36,179 nt of DNA from Yoonia sp. (lineage in GTDB: Bacteria; Pseudomonadota; Alphaproteobacteria; Rhodobacterales; Rhodobacteraceae), in the NCBI RefSeq assembly GCF_030731595.1, contig NZ_JANQTS010000088.1, forward strand, positions 1 to 36,179, in the 5' to 3' direction. Made by a program: the position numbers and the translations under genes. The notes beneath the pieces are model-generated. The model ran no database searches. It was not told the DNA's origin and saw nothing but the letters and a program-made list of their open reading frames with translations. Positions 8,354 through 16,960 of this stretch are shown here, one piece after another (positions within the stretch are counted from its first letter, which is position 1; each line of letters begins with the position of its first letter).

Positions 8354-9025
8354 CTAGTCCTGACCCATCTCGCGGCTGGTCAAAACGCGATTGATCTCGC
8401 GACGCACCAGCTTGCGGACATTGCGGGTGATCCGTTCACCCAAAGCGCCACCCAGCTCATCTTGCACGACCTCCAAAACCAAGGCGCGCAAGGCGTCTTC
8501 GTCAATTGCAGTCTTGAAGTCGATCGCCATCAGGTTTTCGTCGTCATCAGTATCGCGAGCGGGACTGGCTGGAACGGCGGTAATTTGCTCATCGGTATGA
8601 CTGGCTGGCATTTCCTGCTCTGTAACAGGCTCTACCTCCGAATCAGCCTGCGCCATCTGGAACGCGCTTACTGCCCAAGCGTGCTGTTCGAAGCTCTCGC
8701 CTTCATCAGGCTCCCAGTCATCTGACTGCGCTATGACAGCGGCCTCAAGTTCGGCAATCGTGGCTTCAAGTCCGGCACGCTCGGTCGGCTGTCCTGAGTC
8801 AATCGACAACACATTGTCGGACCCTTCCACGCCATCAGCACCAACAAAAGCGGGGGTTTCAGTCATTTCCAAGTCAATGACCCGCTGGTCTGGGGTCAAA
8901 ACCAAGCGGTCCTCTTGCGCAAGCAAGCGGGACTTTCTTGGTTCCTTGTGCGAAACAAAATCGCGTACAGACGAGACCAGTTGGTCGATATCATCTGTAT
9001 GTGCCGTCTTGGACATCCTGATCAT
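8354..9025 (-). CDS. Acidic PopZ-like protein (polar organising protein candidate)
   Basis: A 223-residue acidic protein with three regions. The N-terminus has a short amphipathic helix (DDIDQLVSSVRDFVSHKE, residues 11-28). A long middle (about 50-165), rich in Glu, Asp, Ala and Pro, is probably disordered. A basic/acidic helical C-terminus (about 174-216) contains DEDALRALVLEVVQDELG and KLVRREINRVL. This layout, and the patterns EEILASIRRII and LVREEIERI that I associate with PopZ, match the PopZ (DUF2497) scheme, though residue identity is low. Position agrees: in many Alphaproteobacteria popZ follows an isoaspartyl methyltransferase gene and tolC, exactly as here. PopZ forms the polar hub anchoring the chromosome origin. 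An in-frame ATG at 9016 is an equally possible start. The assignment is inference; the gene itself is secure. Confidence 0.7.
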   Translation of the reverse strand: MIRMSKTAHTDDIDQLVSSVRDFVSHKEPRKSRLLAQEDRLVLTPDQRVIDLEMTETPAFVGADGVEGSDNVLSIDSGQPTERAGLEATIAELEAAVIAQSDDWEPDEGESFEQHAWAVSAFQMAQADSEVEPVTEQEMPASHTDEQITAVPASPARDTDDDENLMAIDFKTAIDEDALRALVLEVVQDELGGALGERITRNVRKLVRREINRVLTSREMGQD

Positions 9026-9112
9026 CCCAATTTTGCACCCAGTAATAATAGCTTACCGGAACATGATACGCCGTTCAACCAAGACGTGTCAGATGGAGTT
9101 GGCAGGAAGTCG

Positions 9113-10477
9113 TTACTCTTTCCCGATCGCTTCAAGGATACGGTCAAGGGCTTGCCCCTGAGGAGAGATCGCAACAGGTGCGCTATCAACAAGGTTATAG
9201 TAAGCGGCGGGATCATACTGCTGGACCGGCAAATTCAAGTGATCGGCAGTCAATAGACCCATCGCCGCCAGCAATGAATAGGATGCCACCACCTCGTCCG
9301 ATTGAGCCGCGATACGGTTCGCACGCGCATCGAGAAGTTCCTGTTCTGCATTCAGCACGTCCAGTGTCGTCCGCGATCCGAGCGAGGCTTCTTCACGCAC
9401 ACCCTGAAACGCCACCTCTGCCGCACTGATCTGCTGCTCGGAGGCTTGACGCGATGCCTGTGCCACTTGCAGAGAGGCATAAGCATTGCCCACCTGCTGC
9501 TCGATACCCAGCACCGTCAAATGCAATCCCGAGCGTGTCGCATCCCGGTTAGAGCGGGACTGCCTGATCTGGCTGGCAATCAGTCCGCCATTGTAAATGG
9601 GACCGCTCAAGGTCAGACCCAATTGGCCGGAACTGTTGGAGTCATCATCGGCACTGACAGACGCATTCAGCGACACGCGCGGCCTGACCGATGCCTCGGC
9701 CCGCAAGACGTTCAAATCAGCAGCAGCAACCGAATGCTGGGCCTCAAGGATGCTGGGGTGATTGCGCACGGCGAATGCCTTGGCATCAGACAGGCTGCGC
9801 GAGACAGGTGCGGGATTGACGGCGCGCGCATTTTGCGCTGGCGCGCCGACGGCCACGACATACTCTTCCTGTGACCGCGCAAGATCGCCTTGCGCTGCGG
9901 CCAAAAGGCTGCGCGCCGCAGCAAGGCGGGCCTCGGCCAAAGCAACATCGGTGCGCGTCACTTCGCCAACCTCGAACCGGTCTTGGGCCGCGCGGAACTC
10001 TTGCGTGATCAGACGCACGTTATTTTCGCGCAGCTGTACAAATTCGCGCGCACTCAAGACGCTCATATAAGCTTGGACCGCACGCAGCAGCACATTCTGC
10101 TCAACCCCGCGCAGGGCCTGACGCGTCCCCAGAACCACTTCCTTTTGTGCTTCGATCGCAAGACGGTTCGCACCACCATTGTAAAGCGTCAGATCCGCAC
10201 TGATCCGGGCAAGAGCCGAAGTCGTCGTCGTTTCCACTGGCACATCGACACGTGACCGGTTGGCTGAGATCGACCAGTTGATGACCGGCAATGTTGCGGA
10301 AACAGACTGCGCCACACCTTCATCAGCAGCACGCAAAAGCGCGCGGTTCTGATCCAGCAAACCGGAATTGTTATAGGCCGATGTGAGCGCATCTGCCAAT
10401 GTCTGTGCTGGCGCAGCCGAGCCGACACACAATGACATTATCATTGCGATCGTGGCGATACTCTTACGTCTGATCAT
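9113..10477 (-). CDS. tolC: TolC-family outer membrane channel protein
   Basis: A 454-residue outer membrane factor forming the trimeric exit duct of type I secretion and efflux systems. A signal peptide is visible (MIRRKSIATIAMIMSLCVG, cleavage near AAPAQT). Two OEP repeats follow, each with long coiled-coil helices rich in Ala, Gln, Glu and Arg; strand-turn segments with YNGG occur in both halves (TLYNGGANR and IYNGGLIAS), the internal duplication expected of TolC. The start at 10477 follows GAGGG at eight bases and matches the signal peptide; the frame extends upstream to overlap the methyltransferase gene, but that part is not signal-like. No transporter or adaptor gene is adjacent, so the substrate is unknown. 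Confidence 0.93.
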   Translation of the reverse strand: MIRRKSIATIAMIMSLCVGSAAPAQTLADALTSAYNNSGLLDQNRALLRAADEGVAQSVSATLPVINWSISANRSRVDVPVETTTTSALARISADLTLYNGGANRLAIEAQKEVVLGTRQALRGVEQNVLLRAVQAYMSVLSAREFVQLRENNVRLITQEFRAAQDRFEVGEVTRTDVALAEARLAAARSLLAAAQGDLARSQEEYVVAVGAPAQNARAVNPAPVSRSLSDAKAFAVRNHPSILEAQHSVAAADLNVLRAEASVRPRVSLNASVSADDDSNSSGQLGLTLSGPIYNGGLIASQIRQSRSNRDATRSGLHLTVLGIEQQVGNAYASLQVAQASRQASEQQISAAEVAFQGVREEASLGSRTTLDVLNAEQELLDARANRIAAQSDEVVASYSLLAAMGLLTADHLNLPVQQYDPAAYYNLVDSAPVAISPQGQALDRILEAIGKE

Positions 10478-10531
10478 GCGATACCCTCGCTTGTTTCTCT
10501 TTGGTACGCGAAACACCGCGCGAACGATCAT

Positions 10532-11185
10532 TCAAAGTGCAAACACAGTGCGTTTTTCGAAGCCTGCCAAGACAGGCGCGCCAGCATTAAACGCAAAGCG
10601 CCAGTTGACGGTGCCGTCGATCTTGTAGCCGATACGCGCGACCCCAAGGTTTCCCTCTAGGAAGACAGCCGCAATCCGGCCGCCTTCACGCAATTGGTCA
10701 ATCAACATGACAGGCACCTCTTCAACACCGCCTTGCACGATGATGATGTCATAGGGCCCGGATTTTTGAGCCCCTTCGGCAAGCGGCCCAGACATGACCG
10801 CCGCGTTGTCGATCCCGTGCTCTGAAAGGATCGTCTGTGCGGCTGTTGCACGGGTTTCGTCATCCTCGACCGCCACAACGAAGTCACACATCTTCGCAAG
10901 GATGGCAGTCGAGTATCCCAGACCGCATGCAACATCGAGTGCGACATGGGATGGCTGGACATCCAACGCATCAAGCATCTTTGCCAGCGTGCGAGGCTCA
11001 AGCAACACCCTGCCGTTTCCAATATCGAGGTTCTCACCCACATATGCCGCCTCGCGCAGGCTGTCAGGCACAAAGGTCTCGCGCGGCACAGCGAGCATCG
11101 CATCTATGATGGGAAATTTTGTCACGTCAGACGGACGCACCTGTGTGTCGACCATCATTGTGCGGCGGGCAGTATAGTCAGTCAC
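10532..11185 (-). CDS. pcm: Protein-L-isoaspartate O-methyltransferase
   Basis: A 217-residue SAM-dependent methyltransferase that starts repair of isoaspartyl damage in proteins. Landmarks are the N-terminal ARRTMMVDTQVRPSDVT, the PRETFVP segment, the SAM-binding motif I VALDVACGLGYSTAIL (about residues 81-96), and PYDIIIVQGGVEEVP. The first three agree with the alphaproteobacterial PIMT group that precedes tolC. The start codon is GTG at 11185, preceded by GAAAGAG eight bases upstream. The canonical GxGSGY loop reads ACGLGY here, so full catalytic activity is not certain. The first gene of the leftward group with tolC and the PopZ-like gene; 54 bases separate it from tolC. Confidence 0.9.
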   Translation of the reverse strand: MTDYTARRTMMVDTQVRPSDVTKFPIIDAMLAVPRETFVPDSLREAAYVGENLDIGNGRVLLEPRTLAKMLDALDVQPSHVALDVACGLGYSTAILAKMCDFVVAVEDDETRATAAQTILSEHGIDNAAVMSGPLAEGAQKSGPYDIIIVQGGVEEVPVMLIDQLREGGRIAAVFLEGNLGVARIGYKIDGTVNWRFAFNAGAPVLAGFEKRTVFAL

Positions 11186-11295
11186 GATCTAAACTCTTTC
11201 GTTCAGTTGATATGCTCTTGATGGCACAATCATCGCAAAGCGGCAACATGCATCACGCAGGGTGCGCGTCAGGAAAATGAGGAAAATTTGGGCAT

Positions 11296-11369
11296 TGGAG
11301 GCGAGTACCGGAATCGAACCGGTCTACACGGATTTGCAATCCGCTGCATAACCTACCTGCCCACTCGCC
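11296..11369 (-). tRNA. tRNA-Cys (anticodon GCA)
   Basis: A 74-base cloverleaf including an encoded CCA end. The acceptor stem pairs GGCGAGT with ACTCGCC, the discriminator is T, the anticodon loop is TTGCAAA giving GCA, and the T-arm is ACCGG-TTCGATT-CCGGT. It aligns position by position with E. coli tRNA-Cys. Likely the only gene in its transcript. Confidence 0.98.
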
Positions 11370-11381
11370 TCGTGATCCTGT

Positions 11382-11410
11382 CACCTAAGGATGACGCTTG
11401 ATAAGGTCAA
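11382..11410 (-). promoter_or_regulatory. Candidate promoter for tRNA-Cys
   Basis: On the minus strand TTGACC (11405-11410) is followed after 17 bases by TAGGTG (11382-11387), placing a start near 11375, just upstream of the tRNA. The -35 box is good and the geometry is right; the -10 box is poor. Confidence 0.35.
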
Positions 11411-11563
11411 GCTGTTATCAGCGTGTGCGGCCAATCTGGCGTTGATATTGTCTGCGCAGGCGGCACAAACGTAGCAAGCCAGTTTCCTTTCGCCGGGCAC
11501 AGGGTTAGTGTGCTCCAATCATCAAAAGCGGCTCTGCCGAAATCGCCGTCATTTGGAACTACT

Positions 11564-12688
11564 ATGCAGCGTTCACTTCTTTTTGTTACCGGCACCCGCG
11601 CTGATTTTGGCAAGTTAGAGCCGCTCGCGATCGCCGCGCGGGACGCGGGTTTTGCGGTCTCGTTCTTTGTCACCGGGATGCATATGCTCGAACGCTACGG
11701 GCTGACAAAACTCGAGGTGCACCGGATGCCGGGTGTCACGGTGCATGAGTTTCTCAACCAGCGGCCCGGGGATCCGCAGGATACGGTACTGGCCAAGACA
11801 GTGATCGGATTTTCCGATTTCGTCAAAGAGCACACCCCCGATCTTGTCATCATCCACGGAGACCGTGTCGAGGCTCTGGCATGCGCCTTGGTTTGCGCCA
11901 CCAATTACATCCGCTGCGCCCATATCGAAGGCGGTGAGGTTTCGGGCACGATCGACGAGATTTACCGCCACTGCAACAGCAAGCTGTCCAGCCATCACTT
12001 TGTGTCTTCTGACGAAGCGGGGCGCCGGGTCATGGCGCTGGGCGAGGACGCCAGCAAGATCTATGCCATCGGATCGCCGGAACTGGATTTTCACGCAGGG
12101 CCCTCGGGTGTCAGCCTGGCGGATGTCAAGGAACGCTATGATCTGCCTTTTGATGAGTTTGGCATCTGTGTTTTTCATCCCGTCACCTCTGAAAAGGACA
12201 CGATAGGCGCGCAGGCCGCGGCACTGTTCAAGGCTTTGGACCAGTCCGGCCATAACTTTGTTGTCATCGCGCCGAACAACGACCCGGGCTCTGACGCGAT
12301 CTTTGCCGCTATCGCGCAAGTCCCCAAGGCGCGGTTTCGCGTGCTACCCTCGATGCGCTTTGCCCATTTTTCAGAGTTGATGAAAAATGCCAGCGCGATG
12401 GTGGGCAATTCGTCGGCGGGTGTGCGCGAAGCTCCGTTTATCGGCCTGCCCTCGCTGGATATCGGCACCCGCCAGACCAACCGGGCCAAGGCGCCCTCGG
12501 TCCATTTTGCGGATGCGGGCGAGGCGACGGCCATTGCGGCCTTCTTGCAGAAGGAATGGGGTAAATCCTATCCGCGCCATGACGCCTTTGGCGGCGGCAA
12601 TGCGGCTGACCGCTTTGTGCGTGTCCTGCAATCAGAGACTTTCTGGGCCGGTTCGCTGCAAAAGACTTTTCATGATCTCGCCGACTGA
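11564..12688 (+). CDS. NeuC-type UDP-N-acetylglucosamine 2-epimerase (hydrolysing)
   Basis: A 374-residue GT-B-fold enzyme expected to convert UDP-GlcNAc (or a related UDP-sugar) to the 2-epimer with release of UDP, an early step to sialic or legionaminic-type acids. The N-terminal FVTGTRADFGKLEPL follows the hydrolysing NeuC/LegG type, not the WecB type (GTRPE). Other landmarks are DLVIIHGDRVEALA, CAHIEGGEVSGTIDE and AMVGNSSAGVREAP. The ATG at 11564 is where family homology begins; the ribosome-binding site is weak (TTGGAA). No neuB or neuA partner is in the window. It is packed directly before two Kdo transferase genes, so its product probably feeds a surface polysaccharide or lipopolysaccharide. 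Confidence 0.9.
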   Translation: MQRSLLFVTGTRADFGKLEPLAIAARDAGFAVSFFVTGMHMLERYGLTKLEVHRMPGVTVHEFLNQRPGDPQDTVLAKTVIGFSDFVKEHTPDLVIIHGDRVEALACALVCATNYIRCAHIEGGEVSGTIDEIYRHCNSKLSSHHFVSSDEAGRRVMALGEDASKIYAIGSPELDFHAGPSGVSLADVKERYDLPFDEFGICVFHPVTSEKDTIGAQAAALFKALDQSGHNFVVIAPNNDPGSDAIFAAIAQVPKARFRVLPSMRFAHFSELMKNASAMVGNSSAGVREAPFIGLPSLDIGTRQTNRAKAPSVHFADAGEATAIAAFLQKEWGKSYPRHDAFGGGNAADRFVRVLQSETFWAGSLQKTFHDLAD

Positions 12689-12689
12689 C

Positions 12690-13931
12690 ATGCACCGTGG
12701 CTTTGCCCTGCGGGCCTATCTTGGGGTCAGCTATCTGTTTGCGCTGATCGCCAAGCCCGTTTTGCGCCGCAGGCTTGCCCGCGGCAAAGAACATCCCGAC
12801 CGCTGGCCAGAGAAGCTTGGGCTTGGGCTTGCGGTCCGACCCGAAGGCAGGCTGATCTGGCTGCATGCGGTGGGTCTGGGTGAAGTCCTTTCGCTGCGGG
12901 GATTGATCGCACGGATCGGGGCGGCCTATCCCGACATCTGCTTTCTAGTGACCTCGACCACCGCCGCCTCTGCCGATGTCTTTGCCAAGAACGCACCGGA
13001 CCGCACGGTCCACCAGTTTCTTCCCATTGATGCCCCGCGATACCGCAAACGCTTTCTGGATCACTTTACCCCTGACCTCTGTGTCTGGGTGGAACAAGAC
13101 CTCTGGCCCGGTTTCGTGAGCGACCTTGCCAAACGGGGCATTCCCCAATGCATGATCGCGGCGCGTATGAATGCCAGATCACTAAAATCGCATCAGCGCG
13201 CCGCATCGCTTTACCGCGATCTCTATCAAGCGATGGCCCTTGTGACAGCGCAGGAGCGCATCACCGCGTCCAATCTGGAAAGGCTCGGCGCCAAACCCCG
13301 CATCACGGGGTCACTCAAGCCTGCAGCCCCTGCCCTGTCGACTGATCCGGCGACAGGCGAGGCCCTGCAAAACGCGGTCGCGGGGCGCTTTGTCTGGGCT
13401 GTGGCATCGGCCCATCCTGAAGATGCGGCCATCGCGCAAGAGGCGCATGGGTTGTTGCGCCAGACGGACCCGACTGCCCTGTTGATTGTCGCACCGCGCT
13501 TTGCGCAGGCTTTCGCAGACCACCCTGCCCCCCGCTGGTCCAAAGGTGACCTGCCCGCGCCCGCAGACCCGATCTGGCTTTGTGACACATTGGGCGATCT
13601 TGGCTTGGTTTACCGCGCAGCGCAGGCTGCATTGATCGGCGGCACCTTCAATGCAATCGAAGGGCATAACCCTTGGGAAGCCGCCGCACTTGGGTGCGCT
13701 ATCATGCACGGCCCGCGCACGGCGAATTTCAAGCAGGACTATACCGATCTGGATGCGGCCAAGGCCGCATTACCCGTGTTCGATGCTGTCGAAACAGCTA
13801 GGGCTTTGACATCTGGCCTGCTGGGCGCGACCGCCCGGAATGCCACACAATGTGTCGCGCAATCCAGTGCATCGACCGATGAACTGGCAACCAGACTGGT
13901 ACAAATCCTCGAGGCCTCTGATGGCCGGTAG
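12690..13931 (+). CDS. waaA: 3-deoxy-D-manno-octulosonic acid (Kdo) transferase, first copy
   Basis: A 413-residue GT-B glycosyltransferase of the WaaA/KdtA family, which moves Kdo from CMP-Kdo onto lipid A at the inner membrane. It has an N-terminal membrane-anchor segment (AYLGVSYLFALIAKPVLRRR), the catalytic-base region HAVGLGEVLSLRGL, the segment WVEQDLWPGF, and the donor-site region GGTFNAIEGHNPWEAAALG. The ATG at 12690 begins one base after the epimerase stop (TGACATG arrangement); an in-frame ATG at 12672 inside the epimerase gene is the alternative. Its end overlaps the second copy by 11 bases. It is more diverged from classical WaaA than the downstream copy in the ETE(I/L)WPN segment, which reads EQDLWPG. 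Confidence 0.9.
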   Translation: MHRGFALRAYLGVSYLFALIAKPVLRRRLARGKEHPDRWPEKLGLGLAVRPEGRLIWLHAVGLGEVLSLRGLIARIGAAYPDICFLVTSTTAASADVFAKNAPDRTVHQFLPIDAPRYRKRFLDHFTPDLCVWVEQDLWPGFVSDLAKRGIPQCMIAARMNARSLKSHQRAASLYRDLYQAMALVTAQERITASNLERLGAKPRITGSLKPAAPALSTDPATGEALQNAVAGRFVWAVASAHPEDAAIAQEAHGLLRQTDPTALLIVAPRFAQAFADHPAPRWSKGDLPAPADPIWLCDTLGDLGLVYRAAQAALIGGTFNAIEGHNPWEAAALGCAIMHGPRTANFKQDYTDLDAAKAALPVFDAVETARALTSGLLGATARNATQCVAQSSASTDELATRLVQILEASDGR

Positions 13932-15207
13932 ATTTCCCAGCATGAAACTGCGGTTTGCATTGATCGGCTATAGTCTGATTTGGTGGCTTCTTTTGCCGGT
14001 GATCCTGCTCTATCTCAAACGGCGCGGGCGCAAAGATCCGCTTTATGCGCAATGCATCAGCGAGCGCTTTGGCAAATACCGCAACCCTGTCAGAAATCCC
14101 GTCTGGGTCCATGCGGTCTCTTTGGGTGAAATGCGCTCTGCCACGCCCTTGATCCGCGCGCTGCTGGCCGAGGGAGAGAAAGTCGTTACCACACATTTCA
14201 CCCCTGCTGGACGCCGCGAAGCCGAAAGGGAATTCGCACGCGAGATCAAAACAGGCCACTTGCAAGCCATCTGGGTTCCGTTTGAATACGGGTTTGCCTA
14301 CAGGCGGTTTCTGTCAGCCTTTGCCCCAAAATACGGGCTGGTGATGGAAATCGAGATTTGGCCCCGTATGATCATGGCCTGCCGCAGCCAAGGCACCCCG
14401 CTTTTCATGTGTAATGCGCAATACCCCAAGAAAAGCTTTGAAAAAGACAAAGGCGGATTGCGGGCGGCACTGCTGGCAGGGTTTGCGGGCGGTTTCGTGA
14501 AATCCGAAGGCCAGCGTGAGCGGTTTGCAGATGCAGGCATGACGAATATCCACATCACCGGCGAGCTTCGCTTTGACCAGCCGATCCCGCAGGCCCATCT
14601 GGATGCTGCGGCAGCAAGCAAGATGGCGCTGACCAAAGGCCGGCCCAGCTTTACGCTGACCAGTGTGGTTGAAGGCGAAGATGCTCTTTACATCGCGATG
14701 ATCCGGCAATCGCCGGGGAATTTCTTTACCTACGTGCCGCGTGCGCCCGAACGGTTTGACGAGGTGGCAGAGATGCTCTCGGCCGCGGGGCTTCGCTTTG
14801 CGCGACGGGCGGACCTTTTTGATGCGGACCTGCAACTGACCAAAGACCAACCCGAGATCGACGTGCTTTTGGGCGACAGCATGGGCGAGATGTATTTCTA
14901 TCTGGGGCTGTCTGACCGGGCAATCGTGGGCGGCGGATTTCACCCCAAGGGCGCACATAACATCATCGAACCCCTTGCGCTGAAGAAGCCCGTTATCGTC
15001 GGGCCGCATATCTGGACCATCGCGTATCCCGCGACCGAGGCGATTGCGGCGGGCGTCTGCCTGCATGTTCAAACCGAAACAGAACTTTTGAACGCGGTCC
15101 GGCACCCGACACAGATTGCCGATGCACAGATCACAGAATTCTATGCAGATCATGCCGGCGGCGTCGGGCGCACCTTGGCGGCCATACCTAGGGCGCTGGA
15201 AACCTAG
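13921..15207 (+). CDS. waaA: 3-deoxy-D-manno-octulosonic acid (Kdo) transferase, second copy
   Basis: A 428-residue WaaA-family transferase in tandem with the first. It carries a classical N-terminal anchor (IWWLLLPVILLYLKRRGRK, ending in ERFGKY), the catalytic region HAVSLGEMRSATPLI, MEIEIWPRMIMAC, and the donor-site region FHPKGAHNIIEPLALKKPV. The ATG at 13921 overlaps the previous gene by 11 bases; an ATG at 13942 is also possible and falls just before the anchor. Tight overlap suggests translational coupling. The two copies are clearly different sequences, so this is an old duplication; they may add successive Kdo or Kdo-like residues. Its TAG stop is palindromically interlocked with the stop of modC (CTAG, 15204-15207). 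Confidence 0.92.
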   Translation: MAGRFPSMKLRFALIGYSLIWWLLLPVILLYLKRRGRKDPLYAQCISERFGKYRNPVRNPVWVHAVSLGEMRSATPLIRALLAEGEKVVTTHFTPAGRREAEREFAREIKTGHLQAIWVPFEYGFAYRRFLSAFAPKYGLVMEIEIWPRMIMACRSQGTPLFMCNAQYPKKSFEKDKGGLRAALLAGFAGGFVKSEGQRERFADAGMTNIHITGELRFDQPIPQAHLDAAAASKMALTKGRPSFTLTSVVEGEDALYIAMIRQSPGNFFTYVPRAPERFDEVAEMLSAAGLRFARRADLFDADLQLTKDQPEIDVLLGDSMGEMYFYLGLSDRAIVGGGFHPKGAHNIIEPLALKKPVIVGPHIWTIAYPATEAIAAGVCLHVQTETELLNAVRHPTQIADAQITEFYADHAGGVGRTLAAIPRALET

Positions 15208-16265
15208 CGGCCAATGTCCTCTGGACCGACCGCCGTGGCTTTGATGATCGCATAAATCTTCTGTCCAACCGCAAGACCCATGCGCTGTGCGCTGCGCCGC
15301 GTGATCCGCGCCAAAAGCTGGTCTTCCCCCGCCTTCAGCCCGACAGCAACCCCCGGACCTCGCCCTATTTCGATCCGCGTGATCACGACCGGCAGAACAT
15401 TCAGCGCGCTCAGCCCTGTTGGTGCCTCTTTTGACAAGATCACGTCTTGGGCAGGGATCCGCAAGCGTACCGTCTGTCCCAAGACACCCAGCATCCCCGG
15501 CAGCAGCAACCGCCCGCCAGAGAACGAAAGCTCTGTCAGGCCGTCATCCAAAAGCCGCCCCGCGATCTTGGTGGTTATCACCGCACCGGCGGCCCTGACG
15601 CCCAGCAAGGGGACTGCTTCTGGCTGTGACAAAACAGTCTCGACTGGCCCAGCGATGTTCACTTTGCCCGCCTCTAGCACAACCAGCGTCGTGGCCAGCC
15701 GTGCAACCTCTGACACATCGTGGGTAACATACAGGATGGGAATTTTCACCTCGTCCCGCAGCCGTTCGATATAGGGTAGAATCTCGGCTTTGCGCGGGGC
15801 ATCAAGTGCAGCAAGCGGCTCATCCATCAGCAAGATCTGCGGATCACACATCAGCGCACGGCCCAAAGCCACGCGCTGCCGTTCGCCACCCGAAAGCCCT
15901 GAAGGCATCCGGTTCAGCAAGTCAGCCAGCCCCAGCACTGCGATCACGTTGTCGGCGTCATGGGTGCCGCCATAGGTCAGGTTGCGCTTCACCGTCATAT
16001 GCGGAAACAGGCGTGCATCCTGAAAAACATAACCGATCCGGCGTTTCTGCGGCGGCAGATTTACCCGCGCGGCGCTGTCAAACAGCACCGTATCCCCAAC
16101 TGTGATCCGGCCACTGTCAGGCCGCATCAACCCCGCAAGCCCGTTAACGATCGTTGTCTTGCCAGAGCCTGATCGCCCGAAAATCGCTGTCACACCGGCA
16201 GGTGCGACAAATTCCGCATCCAGTTGGAAATCTCCCAGCTGTTTGTGGATGGCAACCGCGATCAT
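15204..16265 (-). CDS. modC: Molybdate ABC transporter, ATP-binding protein
   Basis: A 353-residue ATPase that powers molybdate import. The N-terminal domain has the Walker A motif GRSGSGKTTI, the Q-loop YVFQDARLFPH, the ABC signature LSGGERQRVALGRAL, Walker B ILLMDEPLAALD and the H-loop VTHD. The C-terminal third is a Mop/TOBE molybdate-binding domain (about residues 285-350, with SALNVLPVVITRIE), which separates ModC from sulfate-type ATPases. The ATG at 16265 overlaps the modB stop by four bases. Last gene of modABC. Confidence 0.96.
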   Translation of the reverse strand: MIAVAIHKQLGDFQLDAEFVAPAGVTAIFGRSGSGKTTIVNGLAGLMRPDSGRITVGDTVLFDSAARVNLPPQKRRIGYVFQDARLFPHMTVKRNLTYGGTHDADNVIAVLGLADLLNRMPSGLSGGERQRVALGRALMCDPQILLMDEPLAALDAPRKAEILPYIERLRDEVKIPILYVTHDVSEVARLATTLVVLEAGKVNIAGPVETVLSQPEAVPLLGVRAAGAVITTKIAGRLLDDGLTELSFSGGRLLLPGMLGVLGQTVRLRIPAQDVILSKEAPTGLSALNVLPVVITRIEIGRGPGVAVGLKAGEDQLLARITRRSAQRMGLAVGQKIYAIIKATAVGPEDIGR

Positions 16266-16960
16266 GTGCGACCCAGTCTGCGGGCCATGCGCCGCGCCAG
16301 CCATTCTGAGACCAGCAAAGCCCCCATCGCCAGGATCACCGAGACGATAACAAGCCGCAGCACAGCAGGTTCGCTGCCCGGCACTTGCAAGAGCCCGTAG
16401 ATTGCCGTCGGGATTGTTTGGGTCTGGCCCGGGATAGCCGCGACAAAGGTGATCGTTGCGCCAAACTCGCCCAAGGCTTTGGCAAAGCCCAGCACACTTC
16501 CCGCCAGAATACCGGGCAAGACCAGGGGCAGCGTCACACTGCGCCAGACGCGCCCACGTGAAGCGCCCAATGTCAGCGCGGCATCTTCCAGCCCTGGATC
16601 AACCGCCTCGAACCCCAACCGGATCGCGCGCACCATCAGGGGAAAGGCCATGATTCCCGCAGCAAGTGCCGCGCCGGTCCAGCGAAAGGCAAAGGAGATG
16701 CCGAAGGTCTGTTGCAGAAAGCCCCCAATCGGCCCTTGCTGTCCGAACACCACCAGTAGCAAATACCCCGTCACCACTGGCGGCAGGACCAAAGGCAGGT
16801 GGACGAGCCCGTTCAGAAGCTGCCGGCCGGGAAAGGATTTGCGCGCCAGCACATAGGCGATCCAGACCGCAAGCGGCAAAGCCGCCAAGGTCGCCACCAG
16901 CGCCACACGCAAGGACAGAAAGATCGCCGTCCATTCCTGTGGGCCAAAAAGACTGCTCAC
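16262..16960 (-). CDS. modB: Molybdate ABC transporter, permease
   Basis: A 232-residue inner-membrane permease with about five or six hydrophobic helices. The EAA loop that docks ModC is seen as EDAALTLGASRGRVWRSVTLP, followed by KALGEFGATITF, both characteristic of ModB. The start codon is GTG at 16960, overlapping the modA stop by four bases (GTGA); no ATG sits nearby, and the family N-terminus (FGPQEWTAIFLSLRVAL) fits this start. Confidence 0.96.
   Translation of the reverse strand: MSSLFGPQEWTAIFLSLRVALVATLAALPLAVWIAYVLARKSFPGRQLLNGLVHLPLVLPPVVTGYLLLVVFGQQGPIGGFLQQTFGISFAFRWTGAALAAGIMAFPLMVRAIRLGFEAVDPGLEDAALTLGASRGRVWRSVTLPLVLPGILAGSVLGFAKALGEFGATITFVAAIPGQTQTIPTAIYGLLQVPGSEPAVLRLVIVSVILAMGALLVSEWLARRMARRLGRT

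Noticed and set aside
11225..11295. T-rich stretch downstream of tRNA-Cys as an intrinsic terminator.
   Set aside because: There is a T-rich run on the minus strand but no stem precedes it other than the tRNA itself.
12690..15207. One of the two Kdo transferase genes as a decaying duplicate.
   Set aside because: Both frames are intact and both keep the catalytic Glu region and donor-site motif; low mutual similarity indicates old, maintained copies.
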